From positions 188,177,851 through 188,241,850 of the forward strand of contig NC_133156.1 of assembly GCF_040802235.1 (NCBI RefSeq): 64,000 nt of DNA, read 5' to 3'. Positions 22,300 through 31,635 of this stretch are shown here, one piece after another. The DNA comes from Manis javanica. Its lineage: Eukaryota; Chordata; Mammalia; Pholidota; Manidae. The notes under the pieces were generated by a model. It worked only from the letters and a program-made list of their open reading frames with translations, was not told the origin of the DNA and ran no database searches. Both the position numbers and the translations under genes were made by a program. The first letter of the stretch is position 1. Every line of letters begins with the position of its first letter.

Positions 22300-23931
22300 A
22301 TCTCTCATATTTATTGATCAAATGGTTGTTAACAACAATAAAATTCAGTATAGGGGGGTCAATGCTCAATGTACAATCATTAATCCATCTCAAGCCTAAT
22401 TCTCGTCAGTCTCCAATCTTCTGAAGCATAACGAACAAGTTCTTACATGGTGAACGAATTCTTACAGAGTGAATAAATTCTTACATGGTGAACAGTACAA
22501 GGGCAGTCATCACAGAAACTTTCGGTTTTGATCATGCAATATGACCTATAAACCATCAGGTCAAATATGAATATTCATTTGATTTTTGTACTTGATTTAT
22601 ATGTTGTCCCACATTTCTCCTATTATTATTATTATTTTTATTTTTAATAAAATGCTGAAGTGGTAGGTAGATGCAAGATAAAGGTAGAAAACATAGTTTA
22701 GTGCTGTAAGAAGGCAAATGTAGATGATCAGATGATCAGGTGTGTGCCTATGGACTAAGTATTAATCCAGGCTAGACAAGGGCAGCAAGACATCCACGGA
22801 TGCAGAAGATTTCTCTCAAAGCAGGGGGGGGTGAGGTTCTGAGCCTCACCTCTGTTGATCCCCAAATTCTCACCTGATGGCCCCCCTGCGACTGTGCCTG
22901 TCTTAGGTTGTTCCTCCCTTGAGGAATCTTACCCGTCTCTGGCTAACCAGTCATCTTCCGGGGCCATACAGGGAAATGTAAAGTTGGTAAGTGAGAGAGA
23001 AGCCATATTGTTTGCAAAGGTTAGCTTTTTACTTCTTTGCAGATTTATGCCCTGTGGCTTCTATGCCCAGCACTTGTCTCGAGGTATCTTTACCACCTGG
23101 AGGAATTATGATACTCGGTAAATTCGATATGAGGCACGAATTCTATTTAAAGTTTGTAATTAGGAAGGAAGAAGAAAAGCTATAGATGTAGCATATGAAG
23201 GAAACTTGGGAGGATTGATTATTTCTTTGACATATCTTCTTGTATAGTACCTTAAGTATGTATAGGTTTTAAACTACTAACTAATTTGCACACACATATT
23301 GACATAATAGGAATACGGTGACATAAACAAAGCAAATCTATAATTACCAGCCATCTCCAGTGAAGCCAAGAAAACCATTTAGGCACCCTAGGCATTTGTG
23401 AAAATTTATCTATGATATGATGGATATTTTCCAACTGTACTTGAACCATCAGACAAATTAAAGCAGCCCATTTCTGGGATCTGTTCACATCCCATATGTT
23501 CTTTTAACCATAGATAGTCTATAGTCATGAGATTTTGGGGTGCTACAACTTGCACCCCTCCCAACTCCTGGTTGAGTTCCAACAGTACAGATCCAGTCAA
23601 ATTCGTTGTCTCACTGTATGCACATGCCAGCCTAGACATCTCCCTCCTCCTTCTTATGGCAAGTCCAGGAGATGGTGGGCTGGATGCAGCCACAACCGCA
23701 GCATCGTCCGGATCCCTGTGGAGGCTTTTTGATGATCATCCCCCGGCACGAGTCCTCCAGAGAGTGCTGATGCCGGAAGCTCCTCCTCATATCGTATCTT
23801 AGTTCATTTTCTGGGTATCCAAGCTAGGCCTTGATCTTCTGCGTAGAAACAAACAGACCCTTTGCCCACATTTTGACATGCCCTCTATACCACTGTGCAG
23901 AACTCATTGGAGGTCAGCACACAGTAACTGC
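22294..23931 (-). mobile_element. ERV env/LTR-derived segment at the 3' end of the L1 insertion
   Basis: On minus this carries possible pol-end sequence (weak WAKG..VST similarity to an integrase C-terminus near 23870), an Env start fused by deletion to a TM remnant, a spacer and a partial LTR. That LTR (22613 down to 22294) begins TGTGGG after the purine tract AGGAGAAA and stops at poly(A), 16 nt after its AATAAA (22310-22315). U5 is absent. It is homologous to 1-1280. Because the TSD encloses it together with the upstream L1, the simplest reading is 3' transduction: the L1 transcript read through its own weak signal to the ERV LTR signal. A separate insertion into the L1 tail is the alternative. 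Confidence 0.75.
23252..23693 (-). pseudogene. Broken ERV env remnant
   Basis: Two overlapping frames on minus (23693-23406 and 23488-23252) together cover an N-terminal Env piece joined directly to TM sequence, then a Trp-rich membrane-proximal part and one hydrophobic span. Most of the surface subunit is missing. A frameshift lies near 23410-23440. In the disulfide motif the first Cys of the final CC pair is replaced by Gly, so the CX6CC seen at 18-365 is lost. Non-functional. Confidence 0.65.
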
Positions 23932-24094
23932 TTTTTTTTTTTTTTTTTAATTAAGAGAAAGGAATATTATCAGAAAAGAGTACCTCCATAGCTGATCATC
24001 TGACACCCTTTAAGTGATCAACATTAAGGATATTTAAAGCATGCGTTGATCTTTGATTTACCAATAGTTTTATCCTGTTAAGGAGTAATCCCCC
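23932..24094 (-). other. Short segment between two internal A-tracts
   Basis: About 145 bp of AT-rich sequence lies between the A-tract ending the L1 body (about 24095-24121 on minus) and another A-run of about 18 (23932-23949). It resembles neither L1 nor the ERV. It may be a first transduced flank, with the ERV piece added in a later round. Confidence 0.45.
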
Positions 24095-24462
24095 TTTTCT
24101 TTCTTTCTTTTTTTTTTTTTTAATTTTTAATCTACACTTACCTGAAGAATACTATGTTTACTATGCTCTCCCCTATATCAGGTCCCCCCTAACAACCACA
24201 TTACGGTTACTGTCCATCAGCTTAGCAAAATGTTGTAGAGTCACTACTTGTCCTCTCTGTGTTGTGCAGCCCACCCTCCCCTTTCTCCCTCCCCCCCATG
24301 CATGCTAATCTTAATACCCCACTTCTTCTTCCCCTGCCTTATCCCTCCCTGCCCACCCATCCTCCCCAGTTCCTTTCCCTTTGGTACCTGTTAGTCCATT
24401 TTTGGGTTCTGTAATTCTGCTGCTGTTTTGTTCCTTCAGTTTTTCCTTTGTTCCTATACTCC
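24095..24462 (-). other. L1 3'UTR
   Basis: Downstream of the ORF2 stop on minus lies a G-rich segment (the C-rich plus-strand stretch 24270-24380), then the sequence leading to AGATTAAAAATT and an A-tract broken by GAAA repeats. Other 3'UTRs in the window share this plan. Confidence 0.85.
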
Positions 24463-27400
24463 TCAGATGAGTGAAATCATTTGGTATTTCTCTTTCTCCG
24501 CTTGGCTTATTTCACTGAGCATAATACTCTCCAGCTCCATCCATGTTGCTGCAAATGGTTGGATTTTTCCACTTCTTATGGCTGAGTAGTATTCCATTGT
24601 GTATATGTACCACATCTTCTTTATCCATTCATCTACAGATGGACATTTAGGTTGCTTCCAATTCTTGGCTATTGTAAATAGTGCTGCAATAAACATAGGA
24701 GTGCATCTGTCTTTCTCAAACTTGATTGCTGCGTTCTTAGGGTAAATTCCTAGGAGTGGAATTCCTGGGTCAAATGGTAGGTCTGTTTTGAGCATTTTGA
24801 TGCACCTCCATACTGCTTTCCACAATGGTTGAACTAATTTACATTCCCACCAGCAGTGTTCTCCACAGCCTCGCCAACATTTGTTGTTGTTTGTCTTTTG
24901 GATGGCAGCTATCCTTACTGGTGTGAGGTGATACCTCATTGTAGTTTTAATTTGCATTTCTCTGATAATTAGCGATGTGGAGCATCTTTTCATGTGTCTC
25001 TTGGCCATCTGTATTTCTTTTTTGGAGAACTGTCTGTTCAGTTCCTCTGCCCATTTTTTAATTGGGTTATTTGTTTTTTGTTTGTTGAGGCGTGTGAGCT
25101 CTTTATATATTCTGGACGTCAAGCCTTTATCAGATCTGTCATTTTCAAATATATTCTCCCATACTGTAGGGTTCCTTTTTGTTCTATTGATGGTGTCTTT
25201 CGCTGTACAGAAGCTTTTCAGCTTAATGTAGTCCCACTTGCTCATTTTTGCTGTTGTTTTCCTTGCCCGGGGAGATATGTTCAAGAAGAGATCACTCATG
25301 TTTATGTCTAAGAGGTTTTTGCCTATGTTTTTTTCCAAGAGTTTAATGGTTTCGTGACTTACATTCAGGTCTTTGATCCATTTTGAGTTTACCTTTGTAT
25401 ATGGGGTTAGACAATGGTCCAGTTTCATTCTCCTACATGTAGCTGTCCAGTTTTGCCAGCACCATCTGTTGAAGAGACTGTCATTTTGCCATTGTATGTC
25501 CATGGCTCCTTTATCAAATATTAATTGACCATATATGTTTGGGTTAATTTCTGGGGTCTCTAATCTGTTCCACTGGTCTGTGGCTCTGTTCTTGTGCCAG
25601 TACCAAATTGTCTTGATTACTATGGCTTTGTAGTAGAGCTTGAAGTTGGGGAGTGAGATCCCCCCTACTTTATTCTTCTTTTTCAGGATTGCTTTGGCTA
25701 TTCGGGGTCTTTGGTGTTTCCATATGAATTTTTGAATTATTTGTTCCAATTCATTGAAGAATGTTGCTGGTAATTTGAGAGGGATTGCATCAAATTTGTA
25801 TATTGCTTTCGGCAGGATGGCCATTTTGACGATATTAATTCTTCCTAGCCATGAGCATGGGATGAGTTTCCATTTATTAGTGTCCCCTTTAATTTCTCTT
25901 AAGAGTGACTTGTAGTTTTCAGAGTATAAGTCTTTCACTTCCTTGGTTAGGTTTATTCCTAGGTATTTTATTCTTTTTGATGCAATGGTGAATGGAATTG
26001 TTTTCCTGATTTCTCTTTCTATTGATTCGTTGTTAGTGTATAGGAAAGCTACAGATTTCTGTGTGTTGATTTTGTATCCTGCAACTTTGCTGTATTCCGA
26101 TATCAGTTCTAGTAGTTTTGGAGTGGAGTCTTTAGGGTTTTTTATGTACAGTATCATATCATCTGCAAATAGTGACAGTTTAACTTCTTCTTTACCAATC
26201 TGGATTCCTTGTATTTCTTTGTTTTGTCTGATTGCCGTGGCTAGGACCTCCAGTACTATGTTAAATAACAGTGGGGAGAGTGGGCATCCCTGTCTGGTTC
26301 CCGATCTCAGTGGAAATGCTTTCAGCTTCTCGCTGTTCAGTATAATGCTGGCTGTGGGTTTATCATATATGGCCTTTATTATGTTGAGGTACTTGCCCTC
26401 TATTCCCATTTTGCTGAGAGTTTTTATCATGAATGGATGTTGAATTTTGTCAAATGCTTTTTCAGCATCTATGGAGATGATCATGTGGTTTTTCTCTTTC
26501 TTTTTGTTGATGTGGTGGATGATGTTGATGGATTTTCGAATGTTGTACCATCCTTGCATCCCTGGGATGAACCCCACTTGGTCATGGTGTATGATCCTTT
26601 TGATATACTGTTGAATTCTGTTTGCTAATATTTTATTGAGTATTTTTGCATCTACGTTCATCAGGGATATTGGTCTGTAATTTTCTTTTTTGGTGGGGTC
26701 TTTGCCTGGTTTTGGTATTAGGGTGATGTTGGCTTCATAGAATGAGTTTGGGAGTATTCCCTCTTCTTCTATTTTGTGGAACACTTTAAGGAGAATGGGT
26801 ATTATGTCTTCTCTGTGTGTCTGATAAAATTCCGAGGTAAATCCGTCCGGCCCCGGGGTTTTGTTCTTGGGTAGTTTTTTGATTACTGTTTCAATTTCTT
26901 TGCTTGTAATTGGTTTGTTTAACTTTTGTGTTTCTTCCTTGGTCAGTCTTGGGAGGTTGTATTTTTCTAGGAAGTTGTCCATTTCTTCTAGGTTTTCCAG
27001 CTTGTTGGCATATAGGTTTTCATAGTAGTCTTTAATAATTCTTTGTATTTCTGTGGAGTCTGTCGTGATTTTTCCATTCTCATTTCTGATTATGTTGATT
27101 TGTGTTGACTCTCTTTTTCTCTTAATAAGTTGGGCTAGAGGCTTATCTATTTTGTTTATTTTCTCAAAGAACCAGCTCTTGGTTTCGTTGATTTTTGCTA
27201 TTGTTTTATTCTTCTCAATTTTGTTTATTTCTTCTCTGATCTTTATTATGTCCCTCCTTCTGCTGACTTTAGGCCTCATTTGTTCTTCTTTTTCCAGTTT
27301 TAATAATTGTGATGTTAGACTATTCATTTGGGATTGTTCTTCCTTCTTCAAGTGTGCCTGGATTGCTATATACTTTCCTCTTAAGACTGCTTTCGCTGCG

Positions 27401-28290
27401 TCCCACAGAAGTTGGGGCTTAGTGTTGTTGTTGTCATTTGTTTCTATATATTCCTTGATCTCTATTTTGATTTGTTCATTGATCCATTGATTATTTAGTA
27501 GCATGTTGTTAAGCCTCCATGTGTTTGTGAGCCTTTTTGTTTTCTTTGTAGAATTTATTTCTACTTTCATACCTTTGTGGTCTGAAAAATTGGTTGGTAG
27601 AATTTCAATATTGTGGAATTTACTGAGGCTCTTTTTGTGAGCTAGTATGTGGTCTATTCTGGAGAATGTTCCATGTGCACTTGAGAAGAATGTATATCCT
27701 GTTGCTTTTGGATGTAAAGTTCTATAGATGTCTATTAGGTCTATCTGTTCTAGTGTGTTGTTCAGTGCCTGTGTGTCTTTACTTATTTTCTGCCCGGTGG
27801 ATCTATCCTTTGGGGTGAGTGGTGTGTTGAAGTCTCCTACAATGAATGCATTGCAGTCTATTTCCCTCTTTAGTTCTGTTAGTATTTGCTTCACATATGC
27901 TGGTGCTCCTGTATTGGGTGCATATATATTTAGAATGGTTATATCCTCTTGTTGGACTAAGCCCTTTATCATTATGTAGTGGCCTTCTTTATCTCTTGTT
28001 ACTTTCTTTGTTTTGAAGTCTATTTTGTCTGATATTAGTACTGCAACCCCTGCTTTCTTCTCACTGTTGTTTGCCTGAAATATGTTTTTCCATCCCTTGA
28101 CTTTTAGTCTATGCTTATCTTTGGGTTTAAGGTGAGTTTCTTGTAAGCAGCATATAGATGGGTCTTGCTTTTTTATCCATTCTATTACTCTATGTCTTTT
28201 GATTGGTGCATTAAGTCCATTTACATTTAGGGTGACTATTGAAAGATATGTACTTATTGCCATTGCAGGCTTTAGATTCGTGGTTACCAA
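24463..28290 (-). CDS. L1 ORF2 protein: endonuclease, reverse transcriptase, Cys-rich domain
   Basis: A 1275-residue protein that nicks target DNA and reverse-transcribes L1 RNA at the nick. The apurinic-type endonuclease occupies about residues 15-245, with catalytic Asn22, Glu51 (QETHL), Asp153 and Asn155 (GDFN), Asp213 and His238 (SDHK). The reverse transcriptase covers about 510-780, with the FADD box at 708-711. The C-terminal segment holds Cys1138, Cys1142, His1145 and Cys1150, i.e. CX3CX2HX4C instead of the usual CX3CX7HX4C. The start chosen is the first Met; Met10, nearer the conserved block, is equally plausible, since the human protein starts about eight residues later. Translation is expected from the bicistronic L1 RNA after ORF1. 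No internal stop or frameshift. Confidence 0.95.
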   Translation of the reverse strand: MVTTNLKPAMAISTYLSIVTLNVNGLNAPIKRHRVIEWIKKQDPSICCLQETHLKPKDKHRLKVKGWKNIFQANNSEKKAGVAVLISDKIDFKTKKVTRDKEGHYIMIKGLVQQEDITILNIYAPNTGAPAYVKQILTELKREIDCNAFIVGDFNTPLTPKDRSTGQKISKDTQALNNTLEQIDLIDIYRTLHPKATGYTFFSSAHGTFSRIDHILAHKKSLSKFHNIEILPTNFSDHKGMKVEINSTKKTKRLTNTWRLNNMLLNNQWINEQIKIEIKEYIETNDNNNTKPQLLWDAAKAVLRGKYIAIQAHLKKEEQSQMNSLTSQLLKLEKEEQMRPKVSRRRDIIKIREEINKIEKNKTIAKINETKSWFFEKINKIDKPLAQLIKRKRESTQINIIRNENGKITTDSTEIQRIIKDYYENLYANKLENLEEMDNFLEKYNLPRLTKEETQKLNKPITSKEIETVIKKLPKNKTPGPDGFTSEFYQTHREDIIPILLKVFHKIEEEGILPNSFYEANITLIPKPGKDPTKKENYRPISLMNVDAKILNKILANRIQQYIKRIIHHDQVGFIPGMQGWYNIRKSINIIHHINKKKEKNHMIISIDAEKAFDKIQHPFMIKTLSKMGIEGKYLNIIKAIYDKPTASIILNSEKLKAFPLRSGTRQGCPLSPLLFNIVLEVLATAIRQNKEIQGIQIGKEEVKLSLFADDMILYIKNPKDSTPKLLELISEYSKVAGYKINTQKSVAFLYTNNESIEREIRKTIPFTIASKRIKYLGINLTKEVKDLYSENYKSLLREIKGDTNKWKLIPCSWLGRINIVKMAILPKAIYKFDAIPLKLPATFFNELEQIIQKFIWKHQRPRIAKAILKKKNKVGGISLPNFKLYYKAIVIKTIWYWHKNRATDQWNRLETPEINPNIYGQLIFDKGAMDIQWQNDSLFNRWCWQNWTATCRRMKLDHCLTPYTKVNSKWIKDLNVSHETIKLLEKNIGKNLLDINMSDLFLNISPRARKTTAKMSKWDYIKLKSFCTAKDTINRTKRNPTVWENIFENDRSDKGLTSRIYKELTRLNKQKTNNPIKKWAEELNRQFSKKEIQMAKRHMKRCSTSLIIREMQIKTTMRYHLTPVRIAAIQKTNNNKCWRGCGEHCWWECKLVQPLWKAVWRCIKMLKTDLPFDPGIPLLGIYPKNAAIKFEKDRCTPMFIAALFTIAKNWKQPKCPSVDEWIKKMWYIYTMEYYSAIRSGKIQPFAATWMELESIMLSEISQAEKEKYQMISLI

Positions 28291-28458
28291 AGGTTCAAGG
28301 TTAGCTTCTTTAGTATCTTACTGCCTAACTTAGCTCGCTTATTGAGCTGTTATATACACTGTCTGGAGAGTCTTTTCTTCTCTCCCTTCTTATTCCTCCT
28401 CCTCCCTTCTTCATATGTTGTGTGTTTTGTTCTGTGCTCTTTTTAGGGGTGCTCCCAC

Positions 28459-29382
28459 CTAGAGCAGTCCCTGTAGGATGCCCTGTAGAGGTGGTTTGTG
28501 GGAAGCAAATTCCCTCAGCTTTTGCTTGTCTGGGAATTGTTTGATCCCACCATCATATTTAAATGATAGTCGTGCTGGATACAGTATCCTTGGTTCAAGG
28601 CCCTTCTGTTTCATTGCATTAAGTATATCATGCCATTCTCTTCTGGCCTGTAGGGTTTCTGTTGAGAAGTCTGATGTTAGCCTGATTGGTTTTCCTTTAT
28701 AGGTGACCTTTTTCTCTCTAGCTGCCTTTAAAACTCTTTCCTTGTCCTTGATCCTTGCCATTTTAATTATTATGTGTCTTGGTGTTGTCCTCCTTGGATC
28801 CTTTCTGTTGGGGGTTCTGTATAATTCCATGGTCTGTTCGATTATTTCCTCCCCCAGTTTGGGGAAGTTTTCAGCAATTATTTCTTCAAAGACACTTTCT
28901 ATCCCTTTTCCTCTTTCTTCCTCTTCTGGTATCCCTATAATACGAATGTTTTTCCTTTTGTATTGGTCACATATTTCTCTTAGTGTTGTTTCATTCCTGG
29001 AGATCCTTTTATCTCTCTCTATGTCAGCTTCTATACGTTCCTGTTCTCTGGCTTCTATTCCTTCAATGGCCTCTTGCATCTTATCCATTCTGCTTATAAA
29101 TCCTTCCAGGGATTGTTTCACTTCTGTGATCTCTTTCCTGACATCTGTGATCTCCTTCCGGACTTCATCCCACTGCTCTTGCATTTTTCTCTGCATCTCA
29201 TCCCACTGCTCTTGCATTTTTCTCTGCATCTCATCCCATTGCTCTTGCATTTTTTTCTGCATCTCTGTCAGCATGTTCATGATTTTTATTTTGAATTCTT
29301 TTTCAGGAGGACTAGTTAGGTCTGTCTCCTTCTCAGGTGTTGTCTCTGTGATCTTTGTCTGCCTGTAGTTTTGCCTTTTCAT
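28459..29382 (-). CDS. L1 ORF1 protein: trimeric RNA-binding chaperone
   Basis: A 307-residue protein that coats L1 RNA and acts as a nucleic-acid chaperone in the L1 ribonucleoprotein. A basic N-terminus is followed by a coiled coil (about residues 35-135), an RRM-like domain starting at the KRKNIRIIGIPE segment (about 142-235), and the conserved C-terminal domain (about 236-305, with RREWHDILNAMK). The coiled coil contains three tandem 11-residue units (41-51, 52-62, 63-73, consensus MQxKMQEQWDE) and then two heptads (VRKEITx). It lies 5' of ORF2 on the same transcript with a 168-bp gap, longer than the 63 bp of human L1. The frame is fully open. Confidence 0.95.
   Translation of the reverse strand: MKRQNYRQTKITETTPEKETDLTSPPEKEFKIKIMNMLTEMQKKMQEQWDEMQRKMQEQWDEMQRKMQEQWDEVRKEITDVRKEITEVKQSLEGFISRMDKMQEAIEGIEAREQERIEADIERDKRISRNETTLREICDQYKRKNIRIIGIPEEEERGKGIESVFEEIIAENFPKLGEEIIEQTMELYRTPNRKDPRRTTPRHIIIKMARIKDKERVLKAAREKKVTYKGKPIRLTSDFSTETLQARREWHDILNAMKQKGLEPRILYPARLSFKYDGGIKQFPDKQKLREFASHKPPLQGILQGLL
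29164..29262 (-). repeat. 33-bp minisatellite inside ORF1 (three units)
   Basis: Three nearly identical 33-bp units encode the 11-residue repeats of the ORF1 coiled coil. The unit length preserves the frame, so copy number can vary without breaking the gene. Confidence 0.9.
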
Positions 29383-29740
29383 GGTGATAGAGATAGTCTG
29401 CAGAGCTGGTACAAGTGACCGCTGGAAGAGCTTCCCTTCTTGTTGGTTTGTAGCCTTTTCCTGGGAGAATAGCGACCTCTAGTGGCTTGTGCTGGGCAGC
29501 TGTGCGCAGACAGGGCTTCTGCTTCCTGCCCAGTTGCTTTGGGGTTTATCTCCACTGTTGCTGTGGGCTTGGCCTGGCTGGGGCTGTTCCTCCAAAATGG
29601 TGGAGCCCCGTTAGAGGGGGAGCAGCCAGGAGACTATTTATCTCCGTAAGGGGCCTCTGTGCTCCCTGCTGCCCAGGGGGTTAGAGTGTCCAGAGATCCC
29701 CAGATTCCCTGCTTCTGGTCTAAGTGACCTGTCCTGCCCC

Positions 29741-30900
29741 TTTAAGATTTCCAAAAAGCACTCTCCAAACCAAAACAACAACAGCAACAATGAGAGAGGG
29801 AACAGAAAGGAAAAAAAAAAGAAAAAACACGCGATTTTTTTTTTTTTTCCTCAGGTGCCGGTCCCAGGCACCCGCGCACTGGTCCTGCTGCCCTGTCTCC
29901 CTAGCACCAGGGTCCCTGTCCTTTCAAGGCTTCCAAAAAGCACCCACCCACCGGTCCCGCAGGGAAGGAACGCTCAATATTCTTGGTCCTCAGGCACTGG
30001 TCCCACGCACCCGCTCACCAGTCCCGCCGCCCTGCCTCCCTAGCACCGGGGTCCCTGTCCCTTCAAGGCTTCCAAAAAGCACTTGGCAAAAAGAGAGAAA
30101 AAAAAAGGGGAAAAACGCGCGATTTCTTCCGTCCTCAGGTGCTGGTCTCAGGCACCCACCCACCGGTCCCACAGGGAAAAATGCGGGATATTCTTTGTCC
30201 TCAGGTGCCGGTCCCAGGCACCCGCTCACCAGTCCCGCCGCCCTGCCTCCCTAGCACCGGGGTCCCTGTCCCTTTTAGGCTTCCAAAAAGCACTCGCAGA
30301 AAAGAGAAAAAAAAAAGGGGAAAAACGCGCGATTTCCTCTGTCCTCAAGTGCCGGTCTCAGGCACCCGCCCACCGGTCCCGCAGGGAAAAACGGGGGATA
30401 TTCTTTGTCCTCAGGCGCCGGTCCCAGCCACCCGCTCACCAGTCCCGCCACCGTGCCTCCCTAGCACTGGGGTCCCCGTCCCTTCAAGGCTTCCAAAAAG
30501 CGCTTGCCAAAAAGAGAAAAAAAAAAAAGGGGAAAAACGCGCGACCTCCTCCGTCCTCAGGCACCGGTCTCAGGCACCCGCCCCCAGGTCTCGCAGGGAG
30601 AAACGCGGGATATTCTTTGTCCTCCGGCGCCGTTCCCAGGCACCTCCTCACCGGTCCCGCCACCCTGCCTCCCCAGCAACGGGGGCCCGTCCCTCTAAGG
30701 CTTCCAAAAAGCGCTCGCCAAAAAAAAAAAACTGCTCCGGTTTCTCTCCACCCGCCGGGAGCCGGGGGGAGGGGCGCTCGGGTCCCGCCGGGCTGGGGCT
30801 TGTATCTTACCCCCTTCACAAGGTGCTGGGTTCTTGCAGGTGTGGATGTGGTCTGGATGTTGTCCTGTGTCCTGTGGTCTCTATTTTAGGAAGATTTTTC
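29741..30900 (-). repeat. Tandem 5'UTR monomers, about 211 bp each
   Basis: The marker GCTTCCAAAAAGC and its surroundings recur with repeat starts at 29741, 29922, 30061, 30272, 30482 and 30693. The last three intervals are 211, 210 and 211 bp; the first two are shorter and diverged. Each unit includes a TCCTCAGG(T/C)GCCGGTC motif, CCTCCCTAGCACCGGGGTCC and an A-rich stretch before ACGCGCGA. It is a monomeric L1 promoter comparable in design to rodent L1 promoters, though not evidently in sequence. Confidence 0.9.
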
Positions 30901-30960
30901 TTTGTTATATTTTCATAGCTCTATGTGTTTTTGGGAGGAGATTTCCACTGCTCTACTCAC

Positions 30961-30972
30961 GCCGCCATCTTG
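30961..30972 (-). promoter_or_regulatory. YY1 site at the L1 5' end
   Basis: On minus the element begins with GGGAGCCAAGATGGCGGC. The CAAGATGGCGGC core is a consensus YY1 site, placed about 12 nt from the 5' end, as in human L1, where it directs correct initiation. Confidence 0.75.
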
Positions 30973-30984
30973 GCTCCCGCCCCC

Positions 30985-30999
30985 CCTGGTTAGTTTTTT
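30985..30999. repeat. Right target-site duplication of the 8.7-kb insertion
   Basis: CCTGGTTAGTTTTTT matches 22241-22255 exactly and directly abuts the L1 5' end. Confidence 0.85.
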
Positions 31000-31635
31000 A
31001 TACAAACAAAAGAAGGATCTTTCACCTCATCATGAATTTAATACTGGCTCTTTTGTTTTCCTTTGCAGTGTCTTTGATTGGATTATGTTCAAGGATACAC
31101 AGCCTCTTGTCTTTTAAGTACATTTAAGAGTTCATTTCCCAGCTTTGACAATTCAGCTCAGCAGTTTCAACAGGTATTAACCAGAACTGTCCATATCAGA
31201 AACATCTTACTCTTTAGCAGACAAAAGCACTTATGTTTGCAACACATAGGGAGCCTACAACAATGGACTCTTTAGCAGTAGGGTTTGCCATTTTGCAAAT
31301 GTTTTGAAAGGGAAGACAAGGCTTTGAAATAAAGTGGGAGAAACAGTTTTAAAGAGAACCAAACTCTGAGTCCTGGAAGAAACATTTGCTTCAGCTGCAG
31401 GTTATGAGAACAGTCACTTCCACGTTGAGCACCATCCAAGTATGCATTAGGGCACATGGTTGTCTCCTCCAGATTTCAGTCCGTAGCTGTTCTCTGCCTT
31501 CTCCCCCCTGGATGGCTCATTTCTTTTTGATTTCAGCTATCACCTCAATGCCTCAGTGTAGATGACTCATGAATTCATTCAGTTACCCAGCAGGTACCAA
31601 ATTCCCACTGCTGTAATGACTGCTGGCACAACAAC
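31000..31635. other. Flanking sequence, no gene assigned
   Basis: AT-rich sequence without recognised coding content. A short block near 31428-31455 (CACCATCCAAGTATGCATTA) also occurs at 21849-21868 on the other side of the L1 insertion. Confidence 0.4.

Larger units (their letters stand above)
24095..30984 (-). mobile_element. Full-length L1 retrotransposon with intact ORFs
   Basis: A complete autonomous non-LTR retrotransposon on minus: 5' end (GGGGGGCGGGAGCC) at 30984, CpG-rich 5'UTR with tandem monomers, ORF1 (307 codons), a 168-bp spacer, ORF2 (1275 codons), and a 3'UTR of about 365 bp ending in an A-rich tract at about 24121-24095. Both frames are open and all ORF2 catalytic residues examined are present. 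With the perfect TSD and long pure tail of the whole insertion, it looks young. Its one visible defect is a five-residue loss in the ORF2 Cys/His motif. Confidence 0.95.
29383..30984 (-). promoter_or_regulatory. L1 5'UTR with internal promoter
   Basis: About 1.6 kb of GC- and CpG-rich sequence upstream of ORF1. The first ~280 bp after the 5' end are unique, followed by tandem monomers (about 30900-29741) and a non-repeated part next to ORF1. By analogy with other L1s it drives transcription from the 5' end. A CTCF-like motif (GCGACCTCTAGTGGC) lies near 29470-29484. Confidence 0.85.

Noticed and set aside
28703-29368. 221-codon hydrophobic frame on plus
   Set aside because: Antisense shadow of ORF1; the Ser/Ile/Cys-rich sequence simply mirrors its Glu/Lys-rich coding strand.
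30083-30889. Frames of 268 and 311 codons on plus opposite the L1 5'UTR
   Set aside because: They are translations of the tandem 211-bp monomers on the antisense strand (repeated Arg/Ser/Pro-rich peptide), with no independent evidence of a gene.
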